Positions 8,551 to 20,667 are shown, counted from the first letter of the stretch. The stretch: 64,000 nt of DNA from Sabulibacter ruber (GCF_017355955.1 NZ_JAFFID010000001.1:1-64000), one strand, 5' to 3'. Numbers and translations are program-made. Notes: a model not told the origin generated them from the sequence alone.

Positions 8551-10797
8551 ATGAAAAAGTTTTACCTCTGCTTCTTAACCGCTGTTGCTCCCTTCTTTGG
8601 CGTGATGGCTCAGCAGGTGCAGCTAACGTTTAGGGTTGACATGAGTCAGCAGACGGTGTCGCCCAACGGAGTGCACGTGGCTGGCAATTTTCAGGCTTTA
8701 GCAGGGCAGGGCACCGACTGGAATCCTGCTTCTACTTTGCTTACAGACCCTGACCGGGATGGCATTTATGAAGTGCAGCTTACACTGCCTACCGGTGGGC
8801 TGTTCCAGTACAAGTTTATCAACGGCAACAGCTGGGCTGGGGCAGAACTAGTACCAGAGGCTTGTGGCTTGAATGATGGCGGAGGAAACATCAACCGAAC
8901 AGTAAATGCAACTGCTGCCAATTCCCAGGTTCCGGCGTACCGGTTTGGCACCTGTGAAACAAGCTCCGTCATTATTCCAGAAACAGACTATAGCACCTTC
9001 TGGTGGAATGACGCGGTTTTCTATGAGGTATTTGTGCGCAGTTTCTATGACAGCAACGCTGATGGGAAAGGTGATTTCAAAGGCCTGATCCAAAAGCTGG
9101 ACTACCTCAATGACGGAGATCCCAACACCACCACAGATTTAGGCATAACCGGTATCTGGCTCATGCCCATGATGGAGTCGCCCAGCTACCATGGTTATGA
9201 CGTGACCAATTACTACGCCACAGAGTCTGACTATGGTTCTATGGCCGATTTTGAAGAATTCCTAGCTGCGGCGCATGCCAGAGGCATCAAAGTGATTATT
9301 GACTTTGTGATGAACCACAGTTCAGACCAACACCCATGGTTCACAGAGTCCAGCAGCAACGCCACCAACTCTTACCGCAATTGGTACATTTGGTCCACCA
9401 CCAATCCGGGGTACACTGGGCCAAGTGGGCAAACCGTGTGGCATCCAAGAAACGGCAACTACTATTATGGTATTTTCTACAGCGGTATGCCAGATCTTAA
9501 CTGGAGCAATGCGCAGTTGAAAAGCACTATGTGGGATGTCACCCGTTTCTGGCTAAACAAAGGAGTGGATGGCTACCGGATTGATGCGGTAAAGTACCTG
9601 GATGAAGATGGCCGAAACATGGAAAACACCCCGGAAACGTACAGCCTGCTGCAGGAATTCAACCAGGTGGTAAAGGGAACCAAGGCAAGTGCCTTCACAG
9701 TGGGAGAGGCCTGGTCTAATTCGGCGGCCGTTGTGCCGTACGTGCAGAACAACCGCTTGGATCTTGCTTTTGAATTTGATTTGGCATCGGCTATTCTTAA
9801 CTCGGTAAAAAATAACAACCCAACTTCTCTCCGGAATCAGTTAAGCGTAGTGAACCGCATTTATCCTAAGTTGCAGTACGGAACGTTCCTGACCAACCAC
9901 GACCAGAACCGGGTAATGAACGAACTGGGTAGTAATCTGCCCCACATGAAGCAGGCGGCTTCTTTGTATTTAACCATGCCGGGTGTTCCGTTCCTGTACT
10001 ATGGCGAGGAAGTGGGAATGCTGGGGGCCAAACCTGATGAAGACATCCGTAAGCCTATGCAGTGGACCCCGGGTGCTAACGCCGGTTTCTCTACGGCTAC
10101 CCCGTGGCGTAGCGTCAACAGCAATTACGCGCAGTTCAATGTGCAGACACAATCTGCAGACCCCAATTCATTGTTAAACCACTACAAGAAGCTCATCCAG
10201 ATAAGGCACGCGCAACCCGCTCTCCGGAAAGGGTATCACCAGGACATGACTTCTGGTAATGCATCGGTGTTGAGTTACGCACGCATCTTTGAACAAGAAG
10301 CAGTAGTGGTAGTGAGTAATTTCGGTGCTGAGGCCGTGTCTAGCCCGGTAATATCATTGGCGGTATCATCCTTGCCTGCCGGAAATTACCGGGTGACGGA
10401 CCTCTACAGTGGCCAAAGCATGGGTAACGTTACCTTAAACCAACAAGGTGGGGTAAGCAACTGGTCCATTGCTGGGGTAACTTTAGCCGTAGATCAAACC
10501 CTGATTTTAAAGCTCAGCCCAAGCACTGCAACCGGTATTTCTCCTGAAGCGGAAAGCCTTGGTCTAAAGCTTTTTCCTAACCCTTCGGCCGGCAAAGTAA
10601 CCATCTCCCTGGGTAAACCAGCCTCCGGAAGAAACCAGCTGATCGTTTTTGATGTGTCTGGTAGAATTCTGCAGCAAACTAACTTCCTGGGCGATAACTA
10701 CACGCTGGAGACAGCCGGCTGGGAGAGTGGCGTCTACTTTGTGAAAGTACAGTCAGGCGAGAAAATTACCCTGAAAAGGCTGGTGATTACCCGCTAG
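8551..10797 (+). CDS. Secreted GH13 alpha-amylase with N-terminal starch-binding domain and T9SS sorting domain
   Basis: The 748-residue enzyme starts at ATG 8551 (MKKFYLC, signal peptide); the frame extends upstream only to a TTG. Residues about 22-130 form a CBM-like domain (VHVAGNF, YKFINGNSW). The GH13 barrel follows, with nucleophile D345 (GYRIDAVK), acid/base E386 (FTVGEAW) and D451 (FLTNHDQNR). Residues about 675-748 are a type IX secretion sorting domain (LKLFPNPSAGKVTISL to KRLVITR), so the enzyme should be exported to the cell surface or released. It fills the role SusG has in Bacteroides: making oligomers for SusCD. Confidence 0.93.
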   Translation: MKKFYLCFLTAVAPFFGVMAQQVQLTFRVDMSQQTVSPNGVHVAGNFQALAGQGTDWNPASTLLTDPDRDGIYEVQLTLPTGGLFQYKFINGNSWAGAELVPEACGLNDGGGNINRTVNATAANSQVPAYRFGTCETSSVIIPETDYSTFWWNDAVFYEVFVRSFYDSNADGKGDFKGLIQKLDYLNDGDPNTTTDLGITGIWLMPMMESPSYHGYDVTNYYATESDYGSMADFEEFLAAAHARGIKVIIDFVMNHSSDQHPWFTESSSNATNSYRNWYIWSTTNPGYTGPSGQTVWHPRNGNYYYGIFYSGMPDLNWSNAQLKSTMWDVTRFWLNKGVDGYRIDAVKYLDEDGRNMENTPETYSLLQEFNQVVKGTKASAFTVGEAWSNSAAVVPYVQNNRLDLAFEFDLASAILNSVKNNNPTSLRNQLSVVNRIYPKLQYGTFLTNHDQNRVMNELGSNLPHMKQAASLYLTMPGVPFLYYGEEVGMLGAKPDEDIRKPMQWTPGANAGFSTATPWRSVNSNYAQFNVQTQSADPNSLLNHYKKLIQIRHAQPALRKGYHQDMTSGNASVLSYARIFEQEAVVVVSNFGAEAVSSPVISLAVSSLPAGNYRVTDLYSGQSMGNVTLNQQGGVSNWSIAGVTLAVDQTLILKLSPSTATGISPEAESLGLKLFPNPSAGKVTISLGKPASGRNQLIVFDVSGRILQQTNFLGDNYTLETAGWESGVYFVKVQSGEKITLKRLVITR

Positions 10798-10847
10798 GCA
10801 AAACGGTACCTCGCTTCCCTCAAACATTGAAACCAGATATGGTGCAC

Positions 10848-10887
10848 CTGTTTTAGGGTTGTTTTCTGAGATAAAGGTGTAAAACAG
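10848..10887. repeat. Intergenic palindrome (host family)
   Basis: CTGTTTTAGG and GTGTAAAACAG arms surround a TTTTCTGA centre, matching the window-wide palindrome. Confidence 0.6.
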
Positions 10888-10926
10888 AAAATAACTGGGG
10901 TAAACGCAGGCAATGGTTGCCTTCTC

Positions 10927-10966
10927 CTGTTTTGGAGCTCCTTTCATAAAAGGGGCGCCAAAACAG
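10927..10966. repeat. Intergenic palindrome (host family variant), possible terminator
   Basis: A long hairpin with CTGTTTTGG and CCAAAACAG outer arms and CCTTT/AAAGG inner arms. The outer arms match the family consensus. It lies between the amylase and the GH97 gene. Confidence 0.6.
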
Positions 10967-10980
10967 ATATTCAATTCTAA

Positions 10981-13212
<2,232 letters not shown>

Positions 13213-13222
13213 ACTTTCTGGT

Positions 13223-13263
13223 TCTGTTTCCCGCCTGTTTTCAGAAATCAGGCGGGAAACAGA
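13223..13263. repeat. Intergenic palindrome (host family)
   Basis: TCTGTTTCCCGCCTG and CAGGCGGGAAACAGA give a 15-bp perfect stem around TTTTCAGAAAT. It starts 11 bases after the GH97 stop and could also end transcription. Confidence 0.75.
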
Positions 13264-13269
13264 CTTCCT

Positions 13270-13310
13270 CTGTTTTGGGCCTGATTTCTGAAAACAGGCT
13301 CAAAATCCAG
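13270..13310. repeat. Intergenic palindrome (host family), second tandem copy
   Basis: CTGTTTTGGGCCTG and CAGGCTCAAAATCCAG arms around ATTTCTGAAAA, seven bases after the previous copy. Confidence 0.7.
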
Positions 13311-13429
13311 AACTTTTATTTCCCTCTAACATCGGTACTCCGTGGTGAGGGCAGAAAGGAGCGGAAACCTGTTTTCCTGCTGTCTAGCAACACCATGGAG
13401 TGCCTTCAATTCCAACCTTATTAACCTAC

Positions 13430-15001
13430 ATGAAAAAGCCTAAATTCTCCCACCTTGCGCTCTCCTTCTTGTTTTCCATTGGTGCCCTGGGCGCCCCAGC
13501 GTCTGTGCAGGCCCAGGATAAAAAAGCAAGCCAGTGGCCGCGCGGCATCACCTATGAAATCTTTGTACAGTCTTTTGCTGACTCAAACGGGGATGGCAAA
13601 GGTGACATCAACGGCATGACTTCCAAGCTGGATTATCTGAAGAACCTGGGTGTGGAAGCGGTTTGGCTGATGCCCATGAACCCGTCGCCTTCTTACCATA
13701 AGTATGATGTGACCGATTATTACGGCATCCACCCGGATTACGGGACCATGGAAGATTTTAAGGAGTTCATTAACCAGGCGCACAAACGCAACATCAAAGT
13801 GGTGATGGACATGGTGATCAACCACTCTTCAAATAAACACCCTTGGTTTCTAGATGCCGCCAAAAACGAGAACAGCCCGTACCGCGATTACTATGTGTGG
13901 ACCCACAAAAACGATCCTCAAACCCAACGTGAAGGCAAAACTACCGGCGCTGATTCCTTCAATACGCAACACTGGCACAAGGTAGAAGGCAGTGATTACC
14001 TGTACTACGGCTACTTCTACAGCGGCATGCCCGATCTGAACTTCGACAGCCCTAAACTGCGGGAGGAAATCTTCAAGATAGGCCGGTTCTGGTTCACGGA
14101 GGTGGGGGTAGATGGTTTCCGCCTGGATGCCGCCCGCCACATCTTCCCCGATGAAAGACCTCAGGACAACCACAACTGGTGGGTGTACTTCCGGAACGAG
14201 ATGAAGAAAGTGAACAAAGACGTGTACCTGGTAGGAGAGGTGTGGGCCCCCGCCGAGATTGTGGGTCCGTACCTGAAAGGCTTGCCGGCGCTCTTCAACT
14301 TTGACATGGGCTTTGCCATCACCAAAGCCGTGAACGAGGAAAACGCCGGTGACTTGGTGGCCAATCACAAAAAGATCCGGGATTTCTACGAGAAGGTGAA
14401 CCCCGAGTACGTGGACGCCACCTTCCTGACCAACCACGACCAGAACCGCATCATGAGCGCCGTGAACGGTGACCTGAACAAAGCCAAAATGGCGACGGCC
14501 CTGTTGCTGACCTTGCCCGGCTCCCCGTACCTGTACTACGGCGAGGAGATTGGTATGCTAGGGAAGAAGCCCGACGAAAACATCCGGGAGCCGTTCCTCT
14601 GGGATGTGAAAGGCAAAGACAAGAGCCGCACCACCTGGATGCAGCCCAAATACAACACCGAAGGAGCGGTGGCCCCCGCGGCCGCCCAGATGAAAGACAA
14701 GAACTCGCTTTTCAACCATTACAAATCGTTGATTGCGCTTCGGAACAACAGCAAAGCTCTGACCTATGGTGCTTTGGAGCCACTACAGTTAGGAACCGCT
14801 GGCGTGAGTGCCTTTGTGAGAACGCAGGAAGACGAATCTCTGCTCGTTTTGCATAATCTGTCTAAAAACGAGGTAACGGTTTCCTTGCCAGAGAATTTGG
14901 CTGCTTACAAAAACGTGCACTTCAAAAACAACAAGGGAGCCAAGCAGAAGGGTGCTTCTGTGGTGCTTCCGGCCTACAGCAGTGTGGTGCTGAAGAAATA
15001 A
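13430..15001 (+). CDS. GH13 alpha-amylase (periplasmic)
   Basis: The 523-residue protein starts at ATG 13430 (MKKPKFSHLA), which gives a clean signal peptide ending near VQAQ (residue 29). The barrel closely resembles that of the T9SS amylase upstream (EIFVQSFADSNGDGKGD, MVINHSS). Nucleophile D233 (GFRLDAARH), acid/base E270 (LVGEVWAP) and D337 (FLTNHDQNR) are present. It has no binding module and no sorting domain, so it probably stays in the periplasm and works on oligomers imported by SusCD. Whether it favours linear or branched dextrins cannot be told. Confidence 0.92.
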   Translation: MKKPKFSHLALSFLFSIGALGAPASVQAQDKKASQWPRGITYEIFVQSFADSNGDGKGDINGMTSKLDYLKNLGVEAVWLMPMNPSPSYHKYDVTDYYGIHPDYGTMEDFKEFINQAHKRNIKVVMDMVINHSSNKHPWFLDAAKNENSPYRDYYVWTHKNDPQTQREGKTTGADSFNTQHWHKVEGSDYLYYGYFYSGMPDLNFDSPKLREEIFKIGRFWFTEVGVDGFRLDAARHIFPDERPQDNHNWWVYFRNEMKKVNKDVYLVGEVWAPAEIVGPYLKGLPALFNFDMGFAITKAVNEENAGDLVANHKKIRDFYEKVNPEYVDATFLTNHDQNRIMSAVNGDLNKAKMATALLLTLPGSPYLYYGEEIGMLGKKPDENIREPFLWDVKGKDKSRTTWMQPKYNTEGAVAPAAAQMKDKNSLFNHYKSLIALRNNSKALTYGALEPLQLGTAGVSAFVRTQEDESLLVLHNLSKNEVTVSLPENLAAYKNVHFKNNKGAKQKGASVVLPAYSSVVLKK

Positions 15002-15006
15002 CTTGA

Positions 15007-15048
15007 AGAGCCCTGAGAAAGCATCATCCTTTTCTCAGGGCTCTTTCT
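15007..15048 (+). terminator. Terminator after GH13 amylase
   Basis: AGAGCCCTGAGAAAG and TTTCTCAGGGCTCT arms are followed by TTCTTTTTC, six bases after the stop codon. Confidence 0.85.
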
Positions 15049-15106
15049 TTTTCATCATGAGTCTTCCTTAACGAAGTACTTTTTATCTAAGAGAACAACG
15101 CATCCT

Positions 15107-16927
15107 ATGAAGAAACTTTTTATTCCGCTGCTTGCTGCTCAGGCCCTGCTTTTCCAACCCGCAGCGGTGTCCGCCCAAAAACCGAAAGACTTCACCCCAG
15201 ACTGGAGCAAAGGGGTGGTATGGTACCAGATCTTCCCGGATCGGTTTTACAACGGGGATCCCAAAAATGATCCTAAAGTAACCGACCAAGCCGGTGCTTA
15301 CCCGTTTGACGTCACTTCTCCTTTTGAGATTCATCCTTGGACGAGTGACTGGTACCAGCTGCAGCCGTATGAGCAGAAGAACGGCAAAGACATTTACTTC
15401 AACATTCAGCGCCGCCGTTACGGGGGCGATTTGCAGGGCATCATCAACAAGCTGGATTATCTGCAGTCTTTGGGCATCAACGCCATTTACCTGAACCCTA
15501 TTTTCTGGGCTCCTTCCTCGCACAAGTACGATGCCTTGGCTTATCATCACGTAGACCCTACCTTAGGCCCAGACCCAGAAGGCGACAAAAAGCTGATGGA
15601 GCAGGAAAACCCGCTGGATGCCAAAACCTGGGCGTGGACCAGCGCCGATAAACTGGCCTTGAAACTCATTGAGGAGGTGCATAAACGCAACATGTACATC
15701 ATCTTTGATGGCGTGTTTAACCACATGGGCGTGAACAGCTTCGCCTTCAAAGACGTGCAGAAAAACCAGCAGGCCTCGCCGTACAAAGACTGGTTCATGG
15801 TGGAAAGCTGGCGCGATCCGGCCAAAGGCACCGAGTTCAAGTACAAAGGCTGGTTTGGTGTTTCCACCTTGCCTGAATTCAAAGAAGACAACACAGGCAT
15901 TGTGGCCGGCCCCAAAGAGTACATCTTCAATGCCACCCAACGCTGGATGAACCCCATGGGCAAAGGCATCAAGAACGGCATTGACGGTTGGCGCCTGGAT
16001 GTGGCCTATGACGTGGGGCACCCGTTCTGGAAAGACTGGCGCAAGTTTGTGCGTAGCATCAACCCCAATGCCTATATGACGGCAGAGCTGGTTTTCTCCA
16101 TTGAAGAAACCCGGCCTTACCTCAGCGGCGATGAGTTTGACGCCACCATGAACTACAACTTCGCGTTCCTTGTGCATGATTTCTTTATCCAGGAGAAAAA
16201 AGCTTCCACCGTCACCCAGTTTGATACCAAGCTGAAGGAACTGCGGGAGGCGTTTGGCGAAGGAGTGGCCCTGAACATGCAGAACCTCATGGACAGCCAC
16301 GATGCCACCCGTCTGGGCAGTGCCGTCGCCAACCCCGATGGGCTGAAGTTTGGCGACTGGGGCAAGTACTTTAACTGGAGCCAAAAGAGCAACAACAAAC
16401 AGTACAACGCCCGCAAACCCAATGCCGAGCAACTGCAGAAGCAAAAGCTGATCGCCGCTTTCCAGATTCTTTACCTGGGTTCTCCCATGATCTACTACGG
16501 CGATGAGGTAGGCATGTGGGGCGCCAACGACCCGGATTGCCGCAAACCCATGGTGTGGCAGAACCTGAAGTACGAACCCGAGACCCACAACCCAGACCAG
16601 ACGAAGCATGAGCCCGATCAGGTGGTCTTCAACCAGGACCTGTATAACTGGTACAAAAAGTACATCGGGTTACGCAACCAGTATGCCTCCATCAAGCGGG
16701 GGAACTACACCACCCTGGCGGCGGACGATGCGCAGCAACTCTATGCCTTCAGCCGGAAATTAGAGAATGAGGAAGTGATTGTGGTGGTGAACCGCGGTAG
16801 CAAACCCGTTTCCTTCAGCCATGACCTGCTCAAGAAAGGCCAGTACAAAGAGGTGTTCTCCAAGAAGCCGATGAAGAGCGTTCAGGTGAAACCCATGGAT
16901 CTGGTGGTCATCAGCAATAAAGCATAA
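15107..16927 (+). CDS. GH13 neopullulanase/cyclomaltodextrinase-like enzyme (periplasmic)
   Basis: A 606-residue protein with a signal peptide (cleavage near SAQ, residue 24). The GH13 barrel has the WYQIFPDRFYNGDPKND opening and the YLNPIFWAPSSHKYDALAYHHVD block typical of neopullulanase and cyclomaltodextrinase subfamilies. Its catalytic acids are the D in GWRLDVAYD, the E in MTAELVF and the D in SHDATR. A long insertion (about 170-260) separates early barrel strands. It lacks the separate N-terminal beta-sandwich of the SusA-like enzyme at 24.2 kb. The role is probably hydrolysis of maltodextrins, perhaps with alpha-1,6 bonds; this is inference. Confidence 0.88.
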   Translation: MKKLFIPLLAAQALLFQPAAVSAQKPKDFTPDWSKGVVWYQIFPDRFYNGDPKNDPKVTDQAGAYPFDVTSPFEIHPWTSDWYQLQPYEQKNGKDIYFNIQRRRYGGDLQGIINKLDYLQSLGINAIYLNPIFWAPSSHKYDALAYHHVDPTLGPDPEGDKKLMEQENPLDAKTWAWTSADKLALKLIEEVHKRNMYIIFDGVFNHMGVNSFAFKDVQKNQQASPYKDWFMVESWRDPAKGTEFKYKGWFGVSTLPEFKEDNTGIVAGPKEYIFNATQRWMNPMGKGIKNGIDGWRLDVAYDVGHPFWKDWRKFVRSINPNAYMTAELVFSIEETRPYLSGDEFDATMNYNFAFLVHDFFIQEKKASTVTQFDTKLKELREAFGEGVALNMQNLMDSHDATRLGSAVANPDGLKFGDWGKYFNWSQKSNNKQYNARKPNAEQLQKQKLIAAFQILYLGSPMIYYGDEVGMWGANDPDCRKPMVWQNLKYEPETHNPDQTKHEPDQVVFNQDLYNWYKKYIGLRNQYASIKRGNYTTLAADDAQQLYAFSRKLENEEVIVVVNRGSKPVSFSHDLLKKGQYKEVFSKKPMKSVQVKPMDLVVISNKA

Positions 16928-16971
16928 TTGCCTACCGGTTCTTACAGCATTTCAGACCCATTTCCGAGAAT

Positions 16972-17010
16972 CGGTTTTTGGCCTGTTTTCTATAAAACAG
17001 TCTAAAAACA
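16972..17010. repeat. Intergenic palindrome (host family)
   Basis: GTTTTTGGCCTGTTTTC and ACAGTCTAAAAACAG arms; the outer end overlaps the terminator at 17005-17047. Confidence 0.65.
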
Positions 17011-17047
17011 GAGAAGCCCGAGACTATGTCCCGGGCTTCTCTGTTTT
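17005..17047. terminator. Bidirectional terminator between the two arms of the starch locus
   Basis: A 16-bp perfect stem (arms 17005-17020 and 17032-17047, AGAAGCCCG core) sits between the convergent GH13 and MFS genes. Confidence 0.85.
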
Positions 17048-17064
17048 GGAAAAAGAAAGCTCCG

Positions 17065-18396
17065 TTAGTCAACTTTCTCATCCACGTCCCGCACCATCAA
17101 GGTCATAAAACCGGCCAGGATCATGGAACAGCCGCCTAGCACCAGGGTGTAGATGGACTGACCGTCAAAGATGTTCTTGTTGATGAAATCCAGTAGCGAG
17201 CCAGCCACAATCTGCGGAATCACAATAAAGAAGTTGAACACGCCCATGTAGTAGCCCATGCGCTTGGCTGGCAAAGAACCCGCCAGAATAGCGTATGGCA
17301 TGGACAAAATACTGGCCCACGCAATGCCTACGCCTACCATTGACACCAGCAGCAGTTTAGGATCAGAGATGAAGTACATCGAGATCAAGCCCAAACCCCC
17401 GATCACAAGGCAGATCAGGTGCGTCATGCGGCGGCTGGTTTTTTTGGCCAGCGTTGGTAGAAGTAAGGCAAAAACGGCCGAGATTCCGTTGTACACGGCA
17501 AAGCAAACGCCTACCCAGTCAGCCCCTTCGTTGTAAAGTTTGGAGGTTGTGTCTGTGGCGCCGTACACGTGGCTAGTAATGGCCGGCGTGGTGAAGATCC
17601 ACATAGCGAAAAGAGCAAACCAGGTGAAGAACTGCACAAAGGCCAGTTGCAGCATGGTTTTCGGCATTTTGAAAATCCCGAAGAACGTCTCTGAAACGCC
17701 TTGCCAGAATGTTGTCTGCTTGTTTTCACGTTCAAATTCTTCCAGGTTTTCGGGTGGGTATTCCTTGGTTTTCACCACCGTCCAGAGCACCGACAGGAAG
17801 AACGCCACGCCGCCGCAATAGAACGACCATTTTACCGACGGCGGAATCTCACCGGCTGGGGCGGTATTAGGAATACCTACCCAGTTGTTGAAGATCCAGG
17901 GCAGGAGGGAAGCCACTACGGCACCCACGCCAATGAAGAACGTTTGGGCCGCAAAACCGCTGGTGCGCTGGTCAGACGGAAGCAAATCGCCCACCAGGGC
18001 ACGGAACGGCTCCATGGACACGTTGATGGACGTATCCAGAATCCAGAGCATGCCTACCGCCATCCAAAGCACCGAAGAGTTGGGCATAATCAACAGCGAA
18101 AGCGAGGCCAGCAATGCCCCGATCATAAAGAAAGGCTTCCGGCGACCAAACACCGGACTCCAAGTACGGTCACTCAAATAACCGATGATGGGTTGCACCA
18201 ACAGGCCGGTCACCGGGGCAGCCAGCCAGTAAAGAGCGATCTCGGTGCCGCCCAGTGTTTCAAAGATGCGGCTCACGTTGGCGTTCTGCAACGCGAACCC
18301 AAATTGAATCCCCAGAAACCCGAAACTCATGTTCCAGATCTGCCAGAAACTCAGACGGGGTTTGGCTTGCGCCTGTATGGTTTGTGCCATGGGCAA
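17065..18396 (-). CDS. MFS sugar transporter, SLC45/maltose-type
   Basis: This 443-residue inner membrane protein has about 12 hydrophobic segments. The opening SFWQIWNMSFGFLGIQFGFALQNANVSRIFETLG and the loop IGYLSDRTWSPVFGRRKPF are typical of the SLC45-like MFS carriers found in Bacteroidota maltose loci. It should bring maltose or short maltodextrins into the cytoplasm, where the GH65 phosphorylase encoded upstream on the same strand can act. It is the last gene of the minus-strand arm. The exact sugar is inferred from context. Confidence 0.9.
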   Translation of the reverse strand: MPMAQTIQAQAKPRLSFWQIWNMSFGFLGIQFGFALQNANVSRIFETLGGTEIALYWLAAPVTGLLVQPIIGYLSDRTWSPVFGRRKPFFMIGALLASLSLLIMPNSSVLWMAVGMLWILDTSINVSMEPFRALVGDLLPSDQRTSGFAAQTFFIGVGAVVASLLPWIFNNWVGIPNTAPAGEIPPSVKWSFYCGGVAFFLSVLWTVVKTKEYPPENLEEFERENKQTTFWQGVSETFFGIFKMPKTMLQLAFVQFFTWFALFAMWIFTTPAITSHVYGATDTTSKLYNEGADWVGVCFAVYNGISAVFALLLPTLAKKTSRRMTHLICLVIGGLGLISMYFISDPKLLLVSMVGVGIAWASILSMPYAILAGSLPAKRMGYYMGVFNFFIVIPQIVAGSLLDFINKNIFDGQSIYTLVLGGCSMILAGFMTLMVRDVDEKVD

Positions 18397-18528
18397 AGAT
18401 TTAAAGGGTGAAGATTTGTTTGTCGTTCAGTTAAGGCGTTTCTGGAATAATCTCGGTAAATCAGGCCCGAAACGCAAGTCTAAAAAGTAAAACCTGAGAG
18501 GTTTTCAAAGCCTCACAGGTTTGGAGAT

Positions 18529-20415
18529 TTATTTGTTCTGCAGCAAAAACACGTGGGCACTCAGCGGCGCCAGCGTGATGCTGGTTTTCACTGAAGGCTG
18601 TAATAACAGGGGAGGCGTATCGGTGAGCAGGTCCTGCAAGATGAAGGAGCCTTTGGCCTCTACACCCATGTTTGCCAACGCAGCCGTAGGTAAGGTTAAG
18701 GAGTAATTGGCGGCTTCACGGTTGAAGTTCACCAGCACCAACACTCGCTCTTCGGCGGTGTGGCGCAGGTACGCGTACACACCTTTCGGGGCGGAGTTTT
18801 CTTCGGCGGTGAGGGCGTAGAATTTACCCTTGCGGATGGCTTCTCGGTTGGTGCTCAGGTTCAGCAGTTTGGTGTAGAACTCGCGGAGGCGTTTCTGGTC
18901 TTCGGTGAGCTTACCGCCGTCAAATTTGCCGCCGTTCATCCAGGCTTGGTGCGCCGGAACGCCCCAATAATCAAAGATGGTGGTCCGGCCGTCTTCGCCC
19001 TGAAAGCCTTCGTGGCCTTTGCCGGGTTCGCCTACTTCCTGCCCAAAGTACACCATCACCGGACCGCTGCCCAGGGTGGCGCTCACCGTCATGGCTGGTA
19101 CCGCCGCCCACGGAGTACCCGCGAACTCAGAAGAAGCCAGGCGCTGCTCGTCGTGGTTTTCCAGGAAGCGCAACATGTGGTTGGAGATGCCGCGGCTTTC
19201 TTCGCGCCACACTTTGGTGATCTCGGCGGTGTTGCCTTGGCCGCGGTTTTCCATCAGGCGGCGCACGCCATCGTATAAGCCTACTTTGTCATATAGGTAA
19301 TCAAAACCACCGGTCCTGATGTAGTTGTGGTACTCTTTGGGATTGTAGATCTCGGCAATGAACTTGATGTTTGAGTGCTTGGCTTTCACCTGCGGAATAA
19401 CCCATGCCCAAAACTCCACGGGCACCATCTCGGCCATGTCGCAGCGAAACCCGTCAGCACCTTTGCCGGCCCAGTACAGCAAAATGTCACGCATCTTACC
19501 CCAGGTGTCTGGGGTAGGTGAGAAGTGCTTGGTGCGGTTGTTCTGAATGTCTACTCCGTAGTTCAGCTTCACGGTTTCAAACCAGTCGTTCTCGCTGGGC
19601 GAGGCGCTGAACACATCGTTCCCGGTTACCTTGGCTGGATTCTCGTTGAACTTGCTGTCTTCCTGCGGACCCCGGTAGTTGCCGCTCAAAGGATTATAGG
19701 TGTTGGGCACTTTCAAGGCCTCGCCGGGAATGTAGTAGAAGTTGTTGCTGGCCTTGAACGAAACGGTTTTATTGTCCTGAGTCCCAAAATCTTCTACCCC
19801 GTTGGGTTTGGCGTCTGATCCGTAATAGCGGGCCACGTGGTTGGGCACAAAATCAATGATCATCTTGAGTCCGTTGTTGTGCGTGCGCTGCACTAGAGCC
19901 TCAAACTCTTTCATCCGGTTCTTCACGTCCACCGCTAGATCGGGGTTTACGTCATAGTAATCCTTGATGGCGTACGGCGATCCGGCCCGACCTTTCACCA
20001 CATCGGCATCGTCCAGGTGCACGCCAAACTTGGAGTAGTCGGTCATGAGCGCGTGCTCAATCACGCCGGTGTACCACACGTGCGTGGCGCCCAGTTTCTT
20101 GATCTCCTGCAGCGCCTTGTCGGTGATGTCGTTGAACTTGCCCACGCCGTTTTCCTGCAGGGTGCCGTAGGTTTTGTTCAGCGCTTTTTTGTTGCCAAAC
20201 AGGCGCGTCATCATCTGGTAGATCACCAGTTTATGGTCCTGGATCTCTTCCTCGGTGGTGTTGGGATCAGTGGCGGGGGTAGGTGTTGTCATCACTGGGG
20301 CCGATGCTTTTGTTTCTGTTGTGCTGGTGGTAGGTGCCGTAGAAGTGCAGGCTCCCGCCAGTGCGGCTAGCAACACAAAGGAAAGAAACGGTTGTTTATT
20401 AGAATTAGGTGTCAT
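18529..20415 (-). CDS. GH13 alpha-amylase lipoprotein
   Basis: The 628-residue enzyme starts at ATG 20415 (MTPNSNKQ); earlier in-frame codons lie in the leader. A lipobox (LAGAC, about residue 23) and a Thr/Ser/Pro-rich linker precede the barrel, which suggests anchoring to a membrane face. GH13 motifs are FVPNHVARY, the nucleophile D in GFRCDMAEM, the E in FIAEIYNP and the D in FLENHDEQR. The Cys next to the nucleophile is less common than in the other amylases here. Substrate is probably maltodextrin; the enzyme could also act as a transglycosylase. Confidence 0.88.
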   Translation of the reverse strand: MTPNSNKQPFLSFVLLAALAGACTSTAPTTSTTETKASAPVMTTPTPATDPNTTEEEIQDHKLVIYQMMTRLFGNKKALNKTYGTLQENGVGKFNDITDKALQEIKKLGATHVWYTGVIEHALMTDYSKFGVHLDDADVVKGRAGSPYAIKDYYDVNPDLAVDVKNRMKEFEALVQRTHNNGLKMIIDFVPNHVARYYGSDAKPNGVEDFGTQDNKTVSFKASNNFYYIPGEALKVPNTYNPLSGNYRGPQEDSKFNENPAKVTGNDVFSASPSENDWFETVKLNYGVDIQNNRTKHFSPTPDTWGKMRDILLYWAGKGADGFRCDMAEMVPVEFWAWVIPQVKAKHSNIKFIAEIYNPKEYHNYIRTGGFDYLYDKVGLYDGVRRLMENRGQGNTAEITKVWREESRGISNHMLRFLENHDEQRLASSEFAGTPWAAVPAMTVSATLGSGPVMVYFGQEVGEPGKGHEGFQGEDGRTTIFDYWGVPAHQAWMNGGKFDGGKLTEDQKRLREFYTKLLNLSTNREAIRKGKFYALTAEENSAPKGVYAYLRHTAEERVLVLVNFNREAANYSLTLPTAALANMGVEAKGSFILQDLLTDTPPLLLQPSVKTSITLAPLSAHVFLLQNK

Positions 20416-20450
20416 GTAGCTTGTATCGGGTGGCAAAAGTTACATTTAAA

Positions 20451-20604
20451 CTGGCGCGAGTCTCCAGACTCGTGCCTGACGGTAGGGGGAGTCTCCAGAC
20501 TCCCGGCTTTTTACAAGAGTTTGGTCAAAGCTCCCTGGCCCGGGTACGTAGGGAGTCTGGAGACTCCAGTCATCCTTTGTCACGAGACTTCAGTCTCGCG
20601 CCAG
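20451..20604. repeat. Composite inverted repeat built of GAGTCTCCAGACTC-type palindromes
   Basis: Ends CTGGCGCGAG (20451) and CTCGCGCCAG (20604) are perfectly inverted. Inside are four short palindromes centred on AGTCTCCAGACT, AGTCTGGAGACT or a CTTCAG variant. No reading frame of note is inside, which suggests a small non-autonomous element. Confidence 0.75.
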
Positions 20605-20613
20605 TGGTTTTCT

Positions 20614-20649
20614 GATTTAGGCCTGATTTCTGTAAATCAGGCCTAAAAT
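20614..20649. repeat. Intergenic palindrome (host family)
   Basis: TTTAGGCCTGATTT and AATCAGGCCTAAA form a near-perfect stem, squeezed between two other palindromic elements. Confidence 0.75.
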
Positions 20650-20667
20650 AGAAGTTGAGGTATGCTA

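Noticed and set aside
15563..16609. Minus-strand open frame of 348 codons opposite the GH13 gene
   Set aside because: It runs antisense to a well supported GH13 gene whose catalytic motifs are complete, and its translation shows no recognisable domain.
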